This document shows, piece by piece, positions 1 to 11,713 of a stretch of DNA of 64,000 nt. Each line of letters opens with the position of its first letter. The first letter of the stretch is position 1. The position numbers were made by a program, and so were the translations under genes. Origin of the DNA: Umbelopsis isabellina (taxonomy: Eukaryota; Mucoromycota; Umbelopsidomycetes; Umbelopsidales; Umbelopsidaceae); NCBI GenBank assembly GCA_016758905.1, contig JAEPQZ010000018.1, forward strand, positions 186,001 through 250,000. Reading direction: 5' to 3'. A model generated the notes under the pieces. It did not search any database. It was not told the origin of the DNA and saw nothing but the letters and a program-made list of their open reading frames with translations.

Positions 1-2913
1 TGATGTGTCTCACTCTATATCAACAGCATGGTGTCTCTACCTACCTATTTGTGTTTACCACAGCTACATCACTCACGACGACTCCTATAGTTGCTTGATA
101 ATACACACAAGCGTAGATATCCAAATCTTGTTCCAGCGTTTGTATCAACTGTGTGCGGGCTGGGGTATGTTTAGGACATGAAATTTTGTACTCGCCCAGC
201 GGAGAACGATAGAACTTTGTCATGCGTGCTTGATGCAAGCGGTATTTTTGACGGATTTGGGACACGTCAACGGTTTGAGATATATGTTGATTCAATGTCT
301 CCACCAGTGTGTTTTCCACATGATGTAATGTAGTATGCTGCCTCCGACGTCGTGTATCTCTAGGTGTTTGTGAGATATTTTGGATCGGTGTACTAGGTCG
401 AGGCTGTTGTATCGCTGACGGTCGTGCCATGGGAGAGGAGGCAGCAGGACCATCTTTGTTAGGGCTTCTTTCGACGTAAGATGTCAATGTGCCTTGAGTC
501 GGTTCATCGATCCGAGTATGTTCCACCATCAGTCCGGCTTGCCTAGACTGGCTTTGACGCGCCAGCATTAGTAAATCCAAGCCATTTTGCCTGGTTGTAG
601 GAGACGTCTGGCCAGCAGAGATAGAATACCTCGGCAGAGACCCGGCAATATCACTAGAGTTAGGGGGTTGATAGCGCGGTGGCTGTAGTGAAGGGGTGTC
701 CACGTTATCCTCGGTGGCGCGTGGCTTCTTTGGCGATCGAAAGAGCGGCTCATCGTCCTCGTCCTCGTGCTCGATCTCACTTTCTCGACTCCGAATGTTT
801 TTACCACCTCCTTGAAACTGCCACTCTCGTAATCGGTCAGTGGAAGATATTCTTGGTTCAGATGAGGATGATCTTCTACACGTGGGTAGTGTCACTGATG
901 GAAGGTCGGTGGCATCTAGCGAGGCAACTAAGGCAGGATCATCGTCGTCAGAATCTTCGAGTGAAATGCTAGTGCTTGCTGTGCTGTCCGTTATTCTTGA
1001 AGTATGATTGCCCGACCTGTCTAAAGTGTCATCCAAGACTTTTGAAACTTCTTCATTGGTGGTGGAAACTGCAAGAGAACTCTGGCCAGCAGTCGAGCTA
1101 TTGCTGTTGTCAGGGCCATTCTCATTAGTACCTCGAACATTTGCAGCTTGAGCACTAGCAGGAACTACAGTGACTGCTGGTTGAGCACCAGTGTATATAT
1201 GCGTAGTGACTTCTGGTGAGACTTCTAAGAAGGTGGGAGGAGGTGATCGTTCTTGCCCTGTCGCAGGAATGGCTCTATTTTGGTCACTTGTTTCTACTGC
1301 GTTTGCTGATGTAGCTTCTGGCTCAGGCGCTTCCAAGTAAATGCGGTCCAGCAACGCTTCTAGTAAATTGAGAACTCTTTGTTTCTGGTGCAATAATACT
1401 ACATTTTTGCTCGGTTCGACATTGACTATAGTGCATAAATAATTTACGTGGTTCTCAGTATAATGGCAAGTGAGTATAGCAGGTGTGTAGTGCAAATGCT
1501 CATGACAGTAGTCTACGTACCATCGTATTGGTTTGGTGGCAAATTGAAATTCAACAAAATAAATGGAGTTTTGCGAGTAACATCTAGATAGGTTGGTATT
1601 AATTACTGTTACAGTATGGCTGGGATGGCATACAAACAGGAAACATAAAACCAACCTTCCTTCTGATTTGTTGAAAGATGGTATTTCTGCCTGACCAGTG
1701 AGACAACCTCCTTCAAATCGGATTTGGACGCAACAATGGGTCGACTATTAACATATACATATATATGGTCTCCTCTACACACGGTGGCATAGTCAGCGCC
1801 TTTCATAGGCAAAACAGCATCGATATGCAACACATTTTTCAATTTATCCTCTTCCATTTGATTATCGCCATCCTCGCCTTCATCGTCCTCCTGCACACTT
1901 TCCAGTACGACGTCTGGAGACTCATCAATGCTAGTATTGATCAACATATCAGCAAGTGCTTTGCCAAAGATAACCTTGACATCCTCTAAACGATCTGCTA
2001 CGGCAGGCTTTATCCAGTTTTGAGGCTTTTTCTTGGTACCGACGGTGCTTTGAGTGTGAAGCAAAACGAATCGCACGTTGGGGTGGATCAAGCCGTATGC
2101 AATGAGAAGATCTTGCACCTTGGAGGCCATTTGTGGACCATTCTTCTGTGCCAACTGCCGTCGAACAGGAATATTATAAAACGGTTTATTAGCAACCACC
2201 ATTGTTCCTGCACTTGCTACATGGTTCTTCTCGCTGTTAAAAGAGTTGATCAATGAGATGGATGCTACATGGTTTCTAAAAAACCAACAGAGATGTCTTA
2301 CTTTATAACAGAGCCAGTGACATCCAAATTATAGAGCTTGGCTACAGCATCATTTTTTGTTTTAGTGATGATCTGTGTTTCCTTTGACACTGCACATATA
2401 GAGTTCAATGCCTCGCCCCGAAAGCCGTAGCTCAGCACCGAAGACAACTTTTCAAATGAATCCAGCTTGGACGTACAGAATCGTTTAGCCATCTGTTTAC
2501 GATCTGCTTCCAGGATACCGCACCCATTATCCTTTACCTGGATTATACCGGAGGGTTAGCTTTCAAAAAATTCACCGAAAATTGTGTTGCTTTGCGTGCG
2601 TGATAAAATTTGTTTACTCACAGCTATAGCAGATATGCCATAATCGACCAGCTTCACTTCGATGGAATCAGCGTCTGCATCCAGAGCATTTCTTTTATTT
2701 GATAGTCAAGGCAACAACGTGACAGCATTGTATTATTAGCTAGTGTTACTCATAATTCGCTGGTCTCACACAAAACACACACAGCACACAATAGAACAGA
2801 AATGGAGACATTTACTCGACTAGTTCTTTCACAATGGTGGCGAGATCTGTAATGACCTGTCCGCTGTTCAAGAAGCGGACAGTCTCCTTTGTCAGCTCGT
2901 GAATGGCATTCAT
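1..2913 (-). CDS. MLH2: MutL-family mismatch repair protein, MLH2/human PMS1 type (3' end outside window)
   Basis: MutL homologue that would pair with MLH1 in nuclear mismatch repair. My exon model is 2913-2816, 2691-2622, 2537-2302, 2233-1656 and 1605 leftwards. All joins keep frame; the exon 4/5 join (50-nt intron) is the least sure. The N-terminus (MNAIHELTKETVRFLNSGQV) and GHKL ATPase motifs are visible: KELVENALDADA, KDNGCGI and YGFRGEAL. The S5-like transducer domain follows, with YVNSRPI. A long Ser/Thr/Asp-rich linker (about nt 1330-330) leads to the start of the C-terminal dimerisation domain. The frame reads to a stop at 41, but good donors at 76-75 (GTGAGT) and just downstream suggest that further exons lie left of base 1. 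The N-terminus resembles human PMS1/yeast Mlh2 more than PMS2/yeast Pms1; that assignment is by eye. The upstream region carries an ACGCGT box shared with the divergent neighbour. Confidence 0.88.
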
Positions 2914-3129
2914 AGAGTGATGGGTTGGGGCTTTGATGTCTACCGCGTATTTTACACGCGACGGGTTGTGGGTTTCACGGGGAAATTTTTACAATATTAC
3001 GCGTGAGCCAGACTGGCTCTTAGCTATCCATGACGTTGTTTTGCTGTCAGCATTAACATAGTCAAACAATTTCTATTTGAGGTCATTACACCTTTTTTCT
3101 GTTCTTCTCTTCTACTTTACCAAAACACC
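2914..3129. promoter_or_regulatory. Shared divergent promoter of MLH2 and the DUF4112 gene, with MCB box
   Basis: This 216-bp gap separates two divergently transcribed start codons. It holds a perfect ACGCGT at 2999-3004 and a second ACACGCGACG stretch near 2954-2963. ACGCGT is the MluI cell-cycle box bound by MBF in yeasts, which drives G1/S genes including repair genes. Binding here is inferred from the motif only. Confidence 0.5.
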
Positions 3130-3922
3130 ATGGCTTTTCGAAACCGTTCAACCGAACACCCACAGCACCAGACCGAGTTCAAAATTCCTCGTGTGCAAAA
3201 GCACAAGACCGAGTTTGAGAACAACTTTCCATTCTTGGACCGCCGTACCCCGGCTCACAGCATGTCGGTCACTGAAGCACAAAGACACTTGAAGAAAATC
3301 CGTACAGTTGCAAACTGGTTGGACAATGCCGTACCTTACAGCCCTATTCCCATTGGTCTGGATACTTTTGTGGTATGTGACTCAGTGTTTATTAGTAGTG
3401 ATATTGCCCATGGATGGGACTAATTGATAACGGCGAAACTGACTCTTGTTTTTTTTTTATTTTTACCTTATCGTAGGGTTTTATTCCCATTCTAGGTGAC
3501 TTTGCTGGTCTGATCTTTTCCTGCTATCAAATCTATCTATCATGCTTACTTGGAATCCCACTTTGGTTGTTGCTTCGAATGGTTGCCAATGTTATTATTG
3601 GTAAGTTGCTTACAAGTTGTATTTTGTGGCTGTGGCCCCACCCACCATCACCACCAACAACTAACCTTGGGTCTATGTAGACACGTTTGTCGGTATGGTG
3701 CCACTTGGCGGTCGAGTAATCGATACCTTTTACAAAGCGAATATATGGAATTATGAGAGTTTGGAAGACTGGATCGTGGCGGAAGGTATATTTGAAGTGT
3801 CGGATCGGACTCGACGTGACGCTGATAGGCGGGCACAGCAAGAAGAAAAAGCGTATGGACTGAATTTCCGCACAGCGTGGAAATTGGCCAATGCCTTTTT
3901 CCCGTACGGCCGCAGTCGTTAA
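3130..3922 (+). CDS. DUF4112 family small membrane protein
   Basis: Three exons, 3130-3372, 3477-3600 and 3681-3922, encode 202 aa. The first ATG follows a short leader. The soluble N-terminus is rich in basic residues. The middle holds the typical DUF4112 signature: a hydrophobic run around FIPILGDFAG, then a second hydrophobic segment with IPLWLLLRMVANVI and a conserved VGMVPLGGRVIDTFYKAN. The C-terminal tail is charged (DRTRRDADRRAQQEE). Family members are small, probably membrane-embedded proteins of unknown biochemical role, found in bacteria and fungi. It is divergent from MLH2 and convergent with the next gene. Functional assignment stops at the family level. Confidence 0.88.
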
Positions 3923-4314
3923 TCGCCCTTTGTTAATCCACCATTTGATATATTTACTTGTTATTTGTAAATCAAAAAAAGATTTTTTTTTTGTTTATTA
4001 GAGATAAAATGATAACATCAACATGACAGAAAAATAAATGCAATAATGAAAGATTTTCCTATGGAAAAATCAATGGAAAAAAAAAGACGTGGAAGAAAAA
4101 TATTCGAATCGACACGAATGTTGATGTGTGGCGCTAAAAAATAAAATAAAAAATTGATTGGCTTATATACGACGCTGGCTATTTACTATGTGGTTGGTTT
4201 GCGTTGGTTGTGGGTGAAAAAGAAGTGGTCATGTTTGGTGGCAATGACTGGTAAGCCAATAAAGGGAAAAAGCAAAATAAGATTTGGTGGGGGATATAAT
4301 GATGGTATTTGGTC
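3923..4314. other. Intergenic 3'-3' spacer
   Basis: An A/T-rich spacer between the DUF4112 gene and a minus-strand hypothetical gene. It presumably holds both 3' UTRs. A short plus-strand frame across 4154-4414 has no family resemblance. Nothing else recognised. Confidence 0.5.
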
Positions 4315-4773
4315 TCAAACACCACAGAGTTGTTCCAAAAGGTCATCTGACCAAGGCTTATGGAGGTGCTCAACGAGAACAGAAACGTCGCCGCAGCTAG
4401 CATGGAGCAAATGATCTCTCACTTGGTTTAGGCGATCCAATGCACGATGCTCAGGTAGGTAGGCAGGTGACGACTGGGAGAGCACGACTTCCTCCTTGGC
4501 CTCATTCAAAAGCTTTTGCAAGCTCATAGGCAAAGTGTAGATATCATCGGTGAACGAGACATGTGCTAGATAGCAAGCCATATCATGAGTGGTGAACAGG
4601 TTGACCAGGTACGGCGATGACTTCACATGGGAGTAGGATTCAGGTAGCGTCAAAGCTAGGCCATCGTCCCCGCAAGTTGGAAAGCCATTGAAATTTGAAC
4701 CAGTGTCAAGATGAGTGAGATTATCGTCAGAACGGTTGAAGTTTAGATAGTCTGTGGATATCTGCGAGTTCAT
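4315..4773 (-). CDS. Hypothetical protein, 152 aa (possibly the 3' exon of a longer gene)
   Basis: An open frame of 153 codons starts at ATG 4773. It is acidic to neutral, Ser/Leu/Asp-rich, and has no signal peptide, membrane segment or motif that I recognise. The C-terminal half looks helical (LDRLNQVRDHLL, DDLLEQL). The bases just before the ATG read CTAACAG, a plausible splice acceptor, and a further frame lies upstream on the same strand (about 5030-4875, with NMHMNGF and a Gln/Asn-rich stretch). The real protein could therefore be longer. I could not find a frame-consistent donor with confidence. It is divergent from the RNase T2 gene. No function is proposed. Confidence 0.4.
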   Translation of the reverse strand: MNSQISTDYLNFNRSDDNLTHLDTGSNFNGFPTCGDDGLALTLPESYSHVKSSPYLVNLFTTHDMACYLAHVSFTDDIYTLPMSLQKLLNEAKEEVVLSQSSPAYLPEHRALDRLNQVRDHLLHASCGDVSVLVEHLHKPWSDDLLEQLCGV

Positions 4774-5265
4774 GCAGCTGTTAGCGATGCTGGAGATGTA
4801 AAGGATTTAGAGTAAATGAAGATTTGTAAAAAGTAGAATTGGTTAAAACTAGGAGCAAAAGAACGAGGGACAAACTAAACGTGCACAGTTTTTCTCTTAG
4901 TGAAAAAATTCCCACAGTCCCATTGGCGCGGAGGTACAAAAGTTGCGATGAATGAGAAACCCTCATTTGGGACCTGTGCGGGATGGTTTGAGGTTGGCTG
5001 ATGGGACTCAAACCCGTTCATATGCATATTGCCATTGTCAGTGTAACATTGAATCAATTGTTTCGAGTAAGGTCCAATTCAGAGCGGATGAGTTTAATAT
5101 AATCAGTGAGTAATTTTTATATACTGTTTTGCGATAAGGCAACTAGGCAAATCGGGCAGAAAGTTCCTTATTTTGTATAATTTCTTCATTGCCTGGACAG
5201 TATATAAATTCTAGCTGTTGGCTGGTTGCCATAGTACATTGACTCACTTACTTCCCTTTACTTCC
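4774..5265. other. Intergenic region upstream of RNase T2; possible extra exon of the hypothetical gene
   Basis: A 492-bp divergent gap. Its left part may hold 5' UTR or an exon of the minus-strand hypothetical gene. Its right part is the RNase T2 promoter with a TATA box. Otherwise A/T-rich, with nothing further recognised. Confidence 0.4.
5201..5208 (+). promoter_or_regulatory. TATA box of the RNase T2 gene
   Basis: TATATAAA lies 58-65 bp before the start codon at 5266, a usual distance for a regulated, secreted-enzyme gene. Confidence 0.55.
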
Positions 5266-6481
5266 ATGATCAAGTCGCTTCTCGTGTCGCTTGCATTAAT
5301 TGCATCCTCTGCTTTGGCTGCTCCTGCTACTCTGACTTCCAAAACCTCTTGCAGTGGTAAGTTCGGTTCAGCCGAGACACAGTTTTGCTGAATTTAGATT
5401 TTTCGTGTTGCTGTTGCTGTTGCTGTTGGGTGTTTGTTGGTGTTGTGCGGTTTTGCCTTTAATTTTTTACTAAATCACCCAAAAATCATTTTTTTTTTTT
5501 TTTGATTATTGCTTGTTTTGTAGCTACTGCTGTGTCTTGTTCAAGCAGCGCTAGCAGCAACACATGTTGTTCTCCAAAGTATGGTCTTGTTGTCCTCGTT
5601 CAACAGGTAAGATATGGAAACGCATTTTTACGAAAACTCGAATAGATAATGATGGGAGTTTTGTCCCGGGGTAGCTTTGTTTCTCATGAGCTCAGTGTAA
5701 CTCACCAATTATCTCATTCTATTTCCTTTTTACTAGTGGGTTCCCGGCTATGGACCTGACGATGCTTTCACTCTTCATGGATTGTGGCCAGATGAATGTA
5801 ATGGATCTTATGCTCCTTCCAATGGTTGTGACTCGTCTCGTCAGTGGACCAACATTGAATCCATTGTTGAAAATTACGGACCTAGCACGTTGCACTCCGA
5901 TATGCTAACCTATTGGCCATCGGACGCCGAGTAAGAAAGTCTATGTGCATGACCGCGTGCGCGCACGATTTGCACAGAAAAGCTCACCGTTTATTAATTA
6001 ACTGCAGATCCAACAACGATTTCTGGTCTCATGAGTGGGACAAGCATGGTATTTTATCGTAACACGACAGCTTGTCTTTTTTATCTCATGCCTGTCTAAC
6101 TGAATACATCATTATTATTTTTTTCTCCCTCCCCCCTTAGGTACTTGCGTCAGTACTTATGCTCCTACCTGCTATGGTTCGTCGTACACCAAATACGAAG
6201 ATGTGATTGATTACTTTACCAAGGTTTTGGAACTTCGTGCTCAATACGATCTTTACTCTGCCTTGGCTGATGCCAATATCACTCCCGGTGGCAGCTACTC
6301 GGTGTCCGACATGCAAGATGCTATTCAGAGCGCATTCGGTGTTACCGCTAAGATTGACTGCAGCTCTGGCACGTTGAGTGACATTGAAATTAACTTTGTC
6401 GTCAAAGGCACTACCACTTATATTCCTCAGAACACCAGCGGCTCCACCTGCAAAGGCACCGTCGATTACCCTTCCAAATAA
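5266..6481 (+). CDS. Secreted ribonuclease T2 (RNase Rh-like)
   Basis: Extracellular, base-unspecific acid RNase that cleaves RNA through 2',3'-cyclic phosphates. Five exons, 5266-5356, 5524-5606, 5737-5930, 6008-6048 and 6141-6481, give 249 aa. The N-terminus is a classic signal peptide (MIKSLLVSLALIASSALA). Both catalytic blocks are intact: CAS I is HGLWP (His72), and CAS II is HEWDKHGTC (His131, Glu132, His136), which is rebuilt across the intron between exons 4 and 5. Spacing matches the Rhizopus RNase Rh residues His46, His104, Glu105 and His109 after removal of about 26 residues. Many cysteines (SCSSS, NTCCSPK, GTC, PTCYGS, STCKG) fit the multi-disulphide fold. A likely role is scavenging phosphate and nucleotides from external RNA. 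It stands alone, convergent with the RING gene. Confidence 0.96.
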
Positions 6482-6982
6482 AATGCTATAACCACATGAA
6501 ATGATCTGGGGAGAGCATGCTTTTCCGCCTTATATCCTATTATCCCAATTGCAAAGATCATAATTATTTTCATTGATAAATTAAAAAACAATATTCTATT
6601 CTCAATTTTTGGCACGCTGATCTCAGTAATGGTACTTTGTTATTATAATTTTCAAGGTGTCTGCGACGGAAATGACATGTTACAAATGAGGAAATATCCA
6701 TCAGAAATGGTAAAAATATAGTAGAATTAAAAAGCATGGACACGAGAAGAGATAATATAAAAAAGAAAAAAAAAAAAAAGAGAAAGAACGGGTAAATAAT
6801 AAAACGTACAGTAATATCACGTACAATGGCGCACAGTAACATCTCGTACAATGGCGTATATATGCTGCACGACGGACCCATCCATAATGTGGGATATTAT
6901 AGTATTCTTGTATATACATGACCTGTTATGTGTTTTTTGTTTTTGTTTTGGGTTATAAACACCTTTTTTGATTCTGGCTTTT
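6482..6982. other. Intergenic 3'-3' spacer
   Basis: 501 bp between the RNase T2 stop and the RING gene stop. It is A/T-rich with a poly-A tract near 6765-6780 and no supportable gene. Presumed 3' UTRs. Confidence 0.5.
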
Positions 6983-8129
6983 TTACTGCTGTGCGGGAGG
7001 TGGTGGTTGCACCGAAGCGGGCGGCGGCTGACTCATGGGCAGTGCGTTGGACCCGTCGGTCAATGACCTATGGTGGCGAGAATCCTCCTCACTTGCATTA
7101 TCTTGTCGCACCATCACAGATTGCGGGCGGCCCAGGCTAGCCGCTTCATCGTTCAGTAATTGGCTGCTAGCCAAACTGTCGGGTCTTGGTGCAATGGAGT
7201 CCATTTGTATCGACATATGTGACGCATCATCTTGAGGTCGACCACATCGATAATAGCTATAACTGAGCATAGACGGAGAATGGGTTGGTGATGCACACCT
7301 TTGATGCCGTGAATCTTCGTATGAATATTCCGATTTGGCTCTTGTTGGTAAAAACAGTGTTGTGCAATCCCTTTTACATATTGGACAATTTCGAGATCGC
7401 TGGGTCAGCCAAGGATCTAAAAAAAAGGGGGGGGGGGGATTTAAATGAATGTAAGCAAATGCAGACAATTTAAGAAATAATGACCCAACAAGTATGCTAG
7501 TGTAGTTACTCACCTATGCATGTAACGCAGAAACCATGACCACACGGCAAGCGACGGATAAAGCGTTTCACAGGACGAGACGAGGCCTGTGCGGGTTCAT
7601 TATAGTTGTCATTGAACGGTGGTGGCTGACTGGTACGAGACATGGATGCAACACTTGGTGGCTTTGAGATGATGGAATCTGTCATGTCTGTCTCGCTCAG
7701 ACTAGGTGGTAAACTTTCATTGCTATGTCTTCTACGTCGTGTAGGTTCAAAGTCTTCCAGGCAGATAGGGCATGTCGAGTTGCGGACTTTATCGGGGTCG
7801 TATTTCGAAACGGGCAAGATAGCCAATTGTTCGTGATCCAGTAACGTCAAATCGTCGTCTGCCGATGGTTCAGTGGCTCGTCGTGTATCCTCAGTTGCCA
7901 CATGTGATAGTTGACGACTGTCGGCCAGTCTGCGTAGTTTTCGATATCGATAATAAAAGAATGCTGAGGCTATGACCACGACAATAATGACAACGGCATT
8001 GATTGCCCAACGAGCTGCTTCGCTCCATCCGCTCATGCCTGTGAATCCGTCCAAATACTGCGATGCGGTCCCGCTGTCTGTGGCTGTGGCTGAAGCTGAG
8101 CTAGGCACATTGCTACTTGTAGTAGACAT
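6983..8129 (-). CDS. Membrane-anchored RING-H2 E3 ubiquitin ligase candidate
   Basis: Two exons, 8129-7514 and 7416-6983, encode 349 aa. A Ser/Thr/Ala-rich N-terminus is followed by one membrane helix (about residues 42-60, AINAVVIIVVVIASAFFYYR) and a basic stop-transfer stretch. The zinc ligands are C120-x2-C123, C196-x-H198-x2-C201-x2-C204 and C216-x2-C219, and the splice joins I205 to D206. The segment between the second and third ligands is 72 residues of Ser/Pro/Arg-rich sequence, longer than the 9-39 usually quoted for RING domains. The C-terminal tail is low-complexity and ends in proline and glutamine. Topology resembles ATL-type single-pass RING proteins of endosome or vacuole membranes. 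Substrate unknown. The intron has a run of about eleven G. Confidence 0.85.
7428..7438 (+). repeat. Poly-G homopolymer in the RING gene intron
   Basis: A run of about eleven G on the plus strand, next to a poly-A tract. It lies in the 97-nt intron, close to the acceptor of the minus-strand gene. Length may be affected by sequencing error. Confidence 0.7.
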
Positions 8130-8527
8130 GGTGGGCTAGCGGAGAGATTGGTGTGGAGTTTGACAGTGAATGTAATCAACTGGCAATGTTTATATCAAGT
8201 TCAAGGCTGCTTGCAATGGCCAGTGCTGTTGGAATTTATTATACAGGACAGAAAATGTGAGCACTCAATTAATTAGGGCCAGGGAAAAAGCTGAGTCATG
8301 GCCACAAAGCATGGTCATCATGCTACTTGGTTAGAGCAGTCACCCGCAGCAAACCTGTCAGTAAAAGGAAAAATTTGGGTTTGTGAATGGGCTATCATTT
8401 TTAATGCACATCATTAATCAATGGAATCATATCACCAATTCCATATCGATCATTATTTTTTTATTATTCAGTAGCCATAATATTTTCAGAGCTTTTTGCG
8501 GTTTATCAACTAAATGTACAGTGTGCT
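8130..8527. other. Promoter of the RING gene and 3' flank of the PEX30-like gene
   Basis: 398 bp, tandem arrangement on the minus strand. A/T-rich, with no supportable gene or clear motif. Confidence 0.45.
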
Positions 8528-9988
8528 TTAAGACGAATCATCTGCTGACTTGATGGTAGAGCGCTTTCGATCAGTGCGTTCCTTGCTGCTGTCAGTTCCT
8601 GTGCTACCCACAGCGGCTTTTTTGAGATTGACGGTCTCCACCAGTTTGGCATTTCGGCACCATTTACGGCGCCTGGTAAATTGCCTGAGACCGCCCTTGC
8701 CGCTAGGGTTCTTCCAGGCATTGTTGGTGTACTGCCAGCCATCTTCATCCACCAAACCTTCTTTGCGCAATTTCATATCCACCCACCAGTCAGGATCAGC
8801 CCACTTCCACTCTTTCACAGTGATAATTTGATCGTCGCCATCATTGGATACAGTCGTGGAAGGTTCAGGCAGATCAAAAGCTGATTTGGATGGGATAGGG
8901 TCATTATGACTGTCAGTCCTAGGAGCGGGGGAAAGGAAGTCAGTAAATCGTGTGATACTAGGTAAATCGCTTAGCATGATAAGCTCACCATGGAGTCCGT
9001 TCCCCTGGCATCATATTACTTGTCCAGTCTACACCAAGCCACCATCTCTGTAATTCATGAGCAATTTTTAGTCGACTAGTTGTCAACATTATGAGAAAAT
9101 GAAATCACACTTTACCTGATTTTCAAAAATCTCAAACTTGAATACCAGTTCAGAAGGTTGACTAGGAGTAGCTTGCACTGAGGCTTTCTCGAGCGCTTTT
9201 CCACGCTCCTTACGAGCCCTTCGAATGATTTCCCGTACAGTGCGGACACGCTTTTTGCCACGCAGAGCCATTTCAATAGCCAATAGAAGGCCTTGAAACG
9301 TCGCCATCATATGGCGTACGATGACATTTCTCTCCAGTGCAAAAACCACGACCCGGCCCCATGGGCTACGCAGGATAATCCAGGTAACGCCCACAATCGC
9401 CATAAGCGTAGAGGAGCCAAAAATCCAACACAGCGCAATCCACACCGGTGAGACGTATACCAGACCGATCTGAAGCTGGCGTCGGGCATGAGACGGATGA
9501 GCTTGCCAGTCGAGGCGATGGTTATGATACCAGGTTTGAAGCTGAGTGATTTGTTCATTCAGAATCTTGATATTTTCGAGGGTAATGTCCAGAGAAGCCT
9601 GTGAATCCTCATCTGCGCTTTTGTTCGTTTTCTGCCGTTTACGGTTATCCATCCAACTGACCACTCCGTACACCATAAAACCCAGCGGCAGACCGAAAAT
9701 CACTACATAATTAGTCCACACACACACCGAGACATACACTGCGATTAGCAACAACGTCTCGCATACGTTCCTCGCTTCCCAATTGATCAAGCGGGTGATA
9801 TAGGCCAGCAGGTTCAGAAGTGGCGCAAGCTGTGTTAATAGTCGCAGTATTGGAGTTGGAATGCTGTCCAACGTGGTGAATGTGTGAGGTGAAGAAAATG
9901 AAGACGCATGATCCAGCACCGAAGTATCGGTGGTAGGTACTTGTTCTGCCAACTTTTCCGCTTCAACGTCGAATCGAGAACGGGACAT
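8528..9988 (-). CDS. Peroxisomal membrane protein with dysferlin domain (PEX24/PEX28-32 family)
   Basis: Integral membrane protein of the Pex30/Pex31/Pex32 class, which shape ER-peroxisome contacts and control peroxisome size and number. Exons are 9988-9116, 9047-8989 and 8918-8528 (440 aa), with ATG 9988 as the first in-frame start. The N-terminal half holds several hydrophobic segments in a reticulon-like layout (LLLIAVYVSVCVWTNYVVI, LGFMVYGVVSW, and a later pair around VSPVWIALCWIFGSSTLMAIVG). The C-terminal half is a DysF domain: FKFEIFENQRWWLGVDW spans the first splice, and then come VKEWKWADPDWWVD, DGWQYTNNAW and RRRKWCRNAKLV. The Trp-rich paired DysFN/DysFC motifs are complete. The tail is basic. 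Which PEX number it equals cannot be decided by eye. Confidence 0.9.
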
Positions 9989-10180
9989 GGGCAACAACAC
10001 AAAGTTAGCTATATAACAGACCAGCTGGTACTGTCAGGCTTAATGTTCCGCATTTGGGCGAAACCATGGCATAACACGTGAAATGCTCTTATAAAGCGCT
10101 TTAATTTTTTCATCGATACTTTTTCTCATTTACAAAATAAAAACATGCTATAAACCGCCAAAACTGCTAGCTAGTCTAAA

Positions 10181-11713
10181 TTACTTGCGCTCAGGTATTT
10201 TGCGAGCCACTGGGAATGTTACTGGGGCAATGAGAGAAGCTCGTCGAACCTTTCCAGTCAAACCCAAAGCTGCAACTTGAGTGGCCGACAAGTATTCGAC
10301 CTTACATCCCACGTTCTTGAGGAGGTTGATTGTCCTAAGTGGAGGTTAACAAGGCAGTTTAAATTATTAACGTGGACCTATCACACATAATACACGAAAT
10401 GTACACTTACTTTGTGGGCTTGAGTGAAAGATCACTGGCCAAGAGTTCGGGATCAACAATAAACTTGTCAACCATCAAGCACAAAATCAACATGTAACAA
10501 GCCAACTTGTCCTGCATCATAGGTGTTCGTCTAATAACGAGGCCAAAAATGGATAAGCTAGGTGCTAACATATACCATAAATCAATGATGAATGAGAGGA
10601 CTTACCTTCCGCTACTAGTATATCTTTCCAACATTCTGTCAACAATGGCGGCAGGTGGGTTGTACAGAGTGGTGTTGACTTGATCCCGCTTACCGGCCAT
10701 GGCTGGTCGCATTTGATAGTAGGCCATCAAATAACTGATATACATAAGCATACGAACTTGTTTACGATCTGTCTTGCCCTTGGCAGTGACAAGAGTAAGT
10801 AACCGAGAGTTGACGAATTGAGAAAGGGTGTATGGAAGTTGTTCTTTGAGCTCGTCCATGGTGGTACATTTGAGAACGTCCTTAATGGGAACAGCATTAA
10901 GCTCTTCAGAACTGATAATATCTTCCAAGTTGTAGATGTGTTCAGGAGACGTGGCACTGGCATCATAAGGTGGCACTGGTCGGTCTTGTTCTTGCTCTTT
11001 CTGGATATCTTCAATGGTAGGAACAGCTTGTGCCGCAACGTCAATCTCATTCTGCATGGTGCTAACAACATCTTGACCCAAAGCCTCAGCCTTGACCTCA
11101 TTACGCTCTGCTGATCTAATCTGTTGTCGTGCCTTCTTGGTACCAAATGTATCACCCAACGTATTCTTAGCCTCCAGGAACGAGTTTTTAGCCGACACCT
11201 GGCTCTTAAGCCCCTTAAGTGCCTTGACGTTTCTATGCATATTGAACACGGGTGCTTCCTGTAGCGTAACAGTGTTGTCTTTCTTGCTGTAAACTCCAAC
11301 TACATATCTAAGTACGGAAAGCAAACAAAAACTGTTAGACGGATCGACCCACACGGGAACAACAATGGTGTGTTTGAAGCCGCAACTCACCGGCATGGAA
11401 TATCGGCTGTGTCTGGCCCATGGTTCTTGCCAACGAACTCAATCTTTTCAGTTTCTCCAGCAATGATTCTTTGCTTCTTCTTGCTATCAGTACGATTCTT
11501 GTAACTGTCGAACAACGTGTCCTGTGCCGGCTCTGTGCCAGGGAAAGTGACTGACAAAAACGCAATGACTTAGTCAATGAATGGCTTCGGTCAGCGTTAT
11601 GAAGTTGTGTTGATCAATATACCTATGACTGGTCCACCATGTTCGTGCTTGGAATCAACCACCTTGACTTCTGGGTGTGTTGCTTCACTATCGTGATGTT
11701 TTCGCTTGGTCAT
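10181..11713 (-). CDS. RPA49: RNA polymerase I subunit RPA49
   Basis: Subunit of the A49-A34.5 heterodimer of Pol I, which supports initiation, elongation and RNA cleavage on rDNA. Five exons, 11713-11623, 11550-11391, 11307-10606, 10530-10411 and 10334-10181, give 408 aa, close to yeast A49 (415 aa). The N-terminal dimerisation part contains VTFPGTEP, a Lys-rich FVGKNHGPDTAD stretch and YVVGVYSKKDNTVTLQEAPV. The tandem winged-helix C-terminus includes RMLMYISYLMAYYQMRP and the last exons RTPMMQDKLACYMLILCL and KVEYLSATQVAALGLTGK. The protein ends in a basic IPERK. It lies in tandem between the nucleoporin and the peroxisomal gene on the minus strand. Assignment is firm. Confidence 0.93.
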
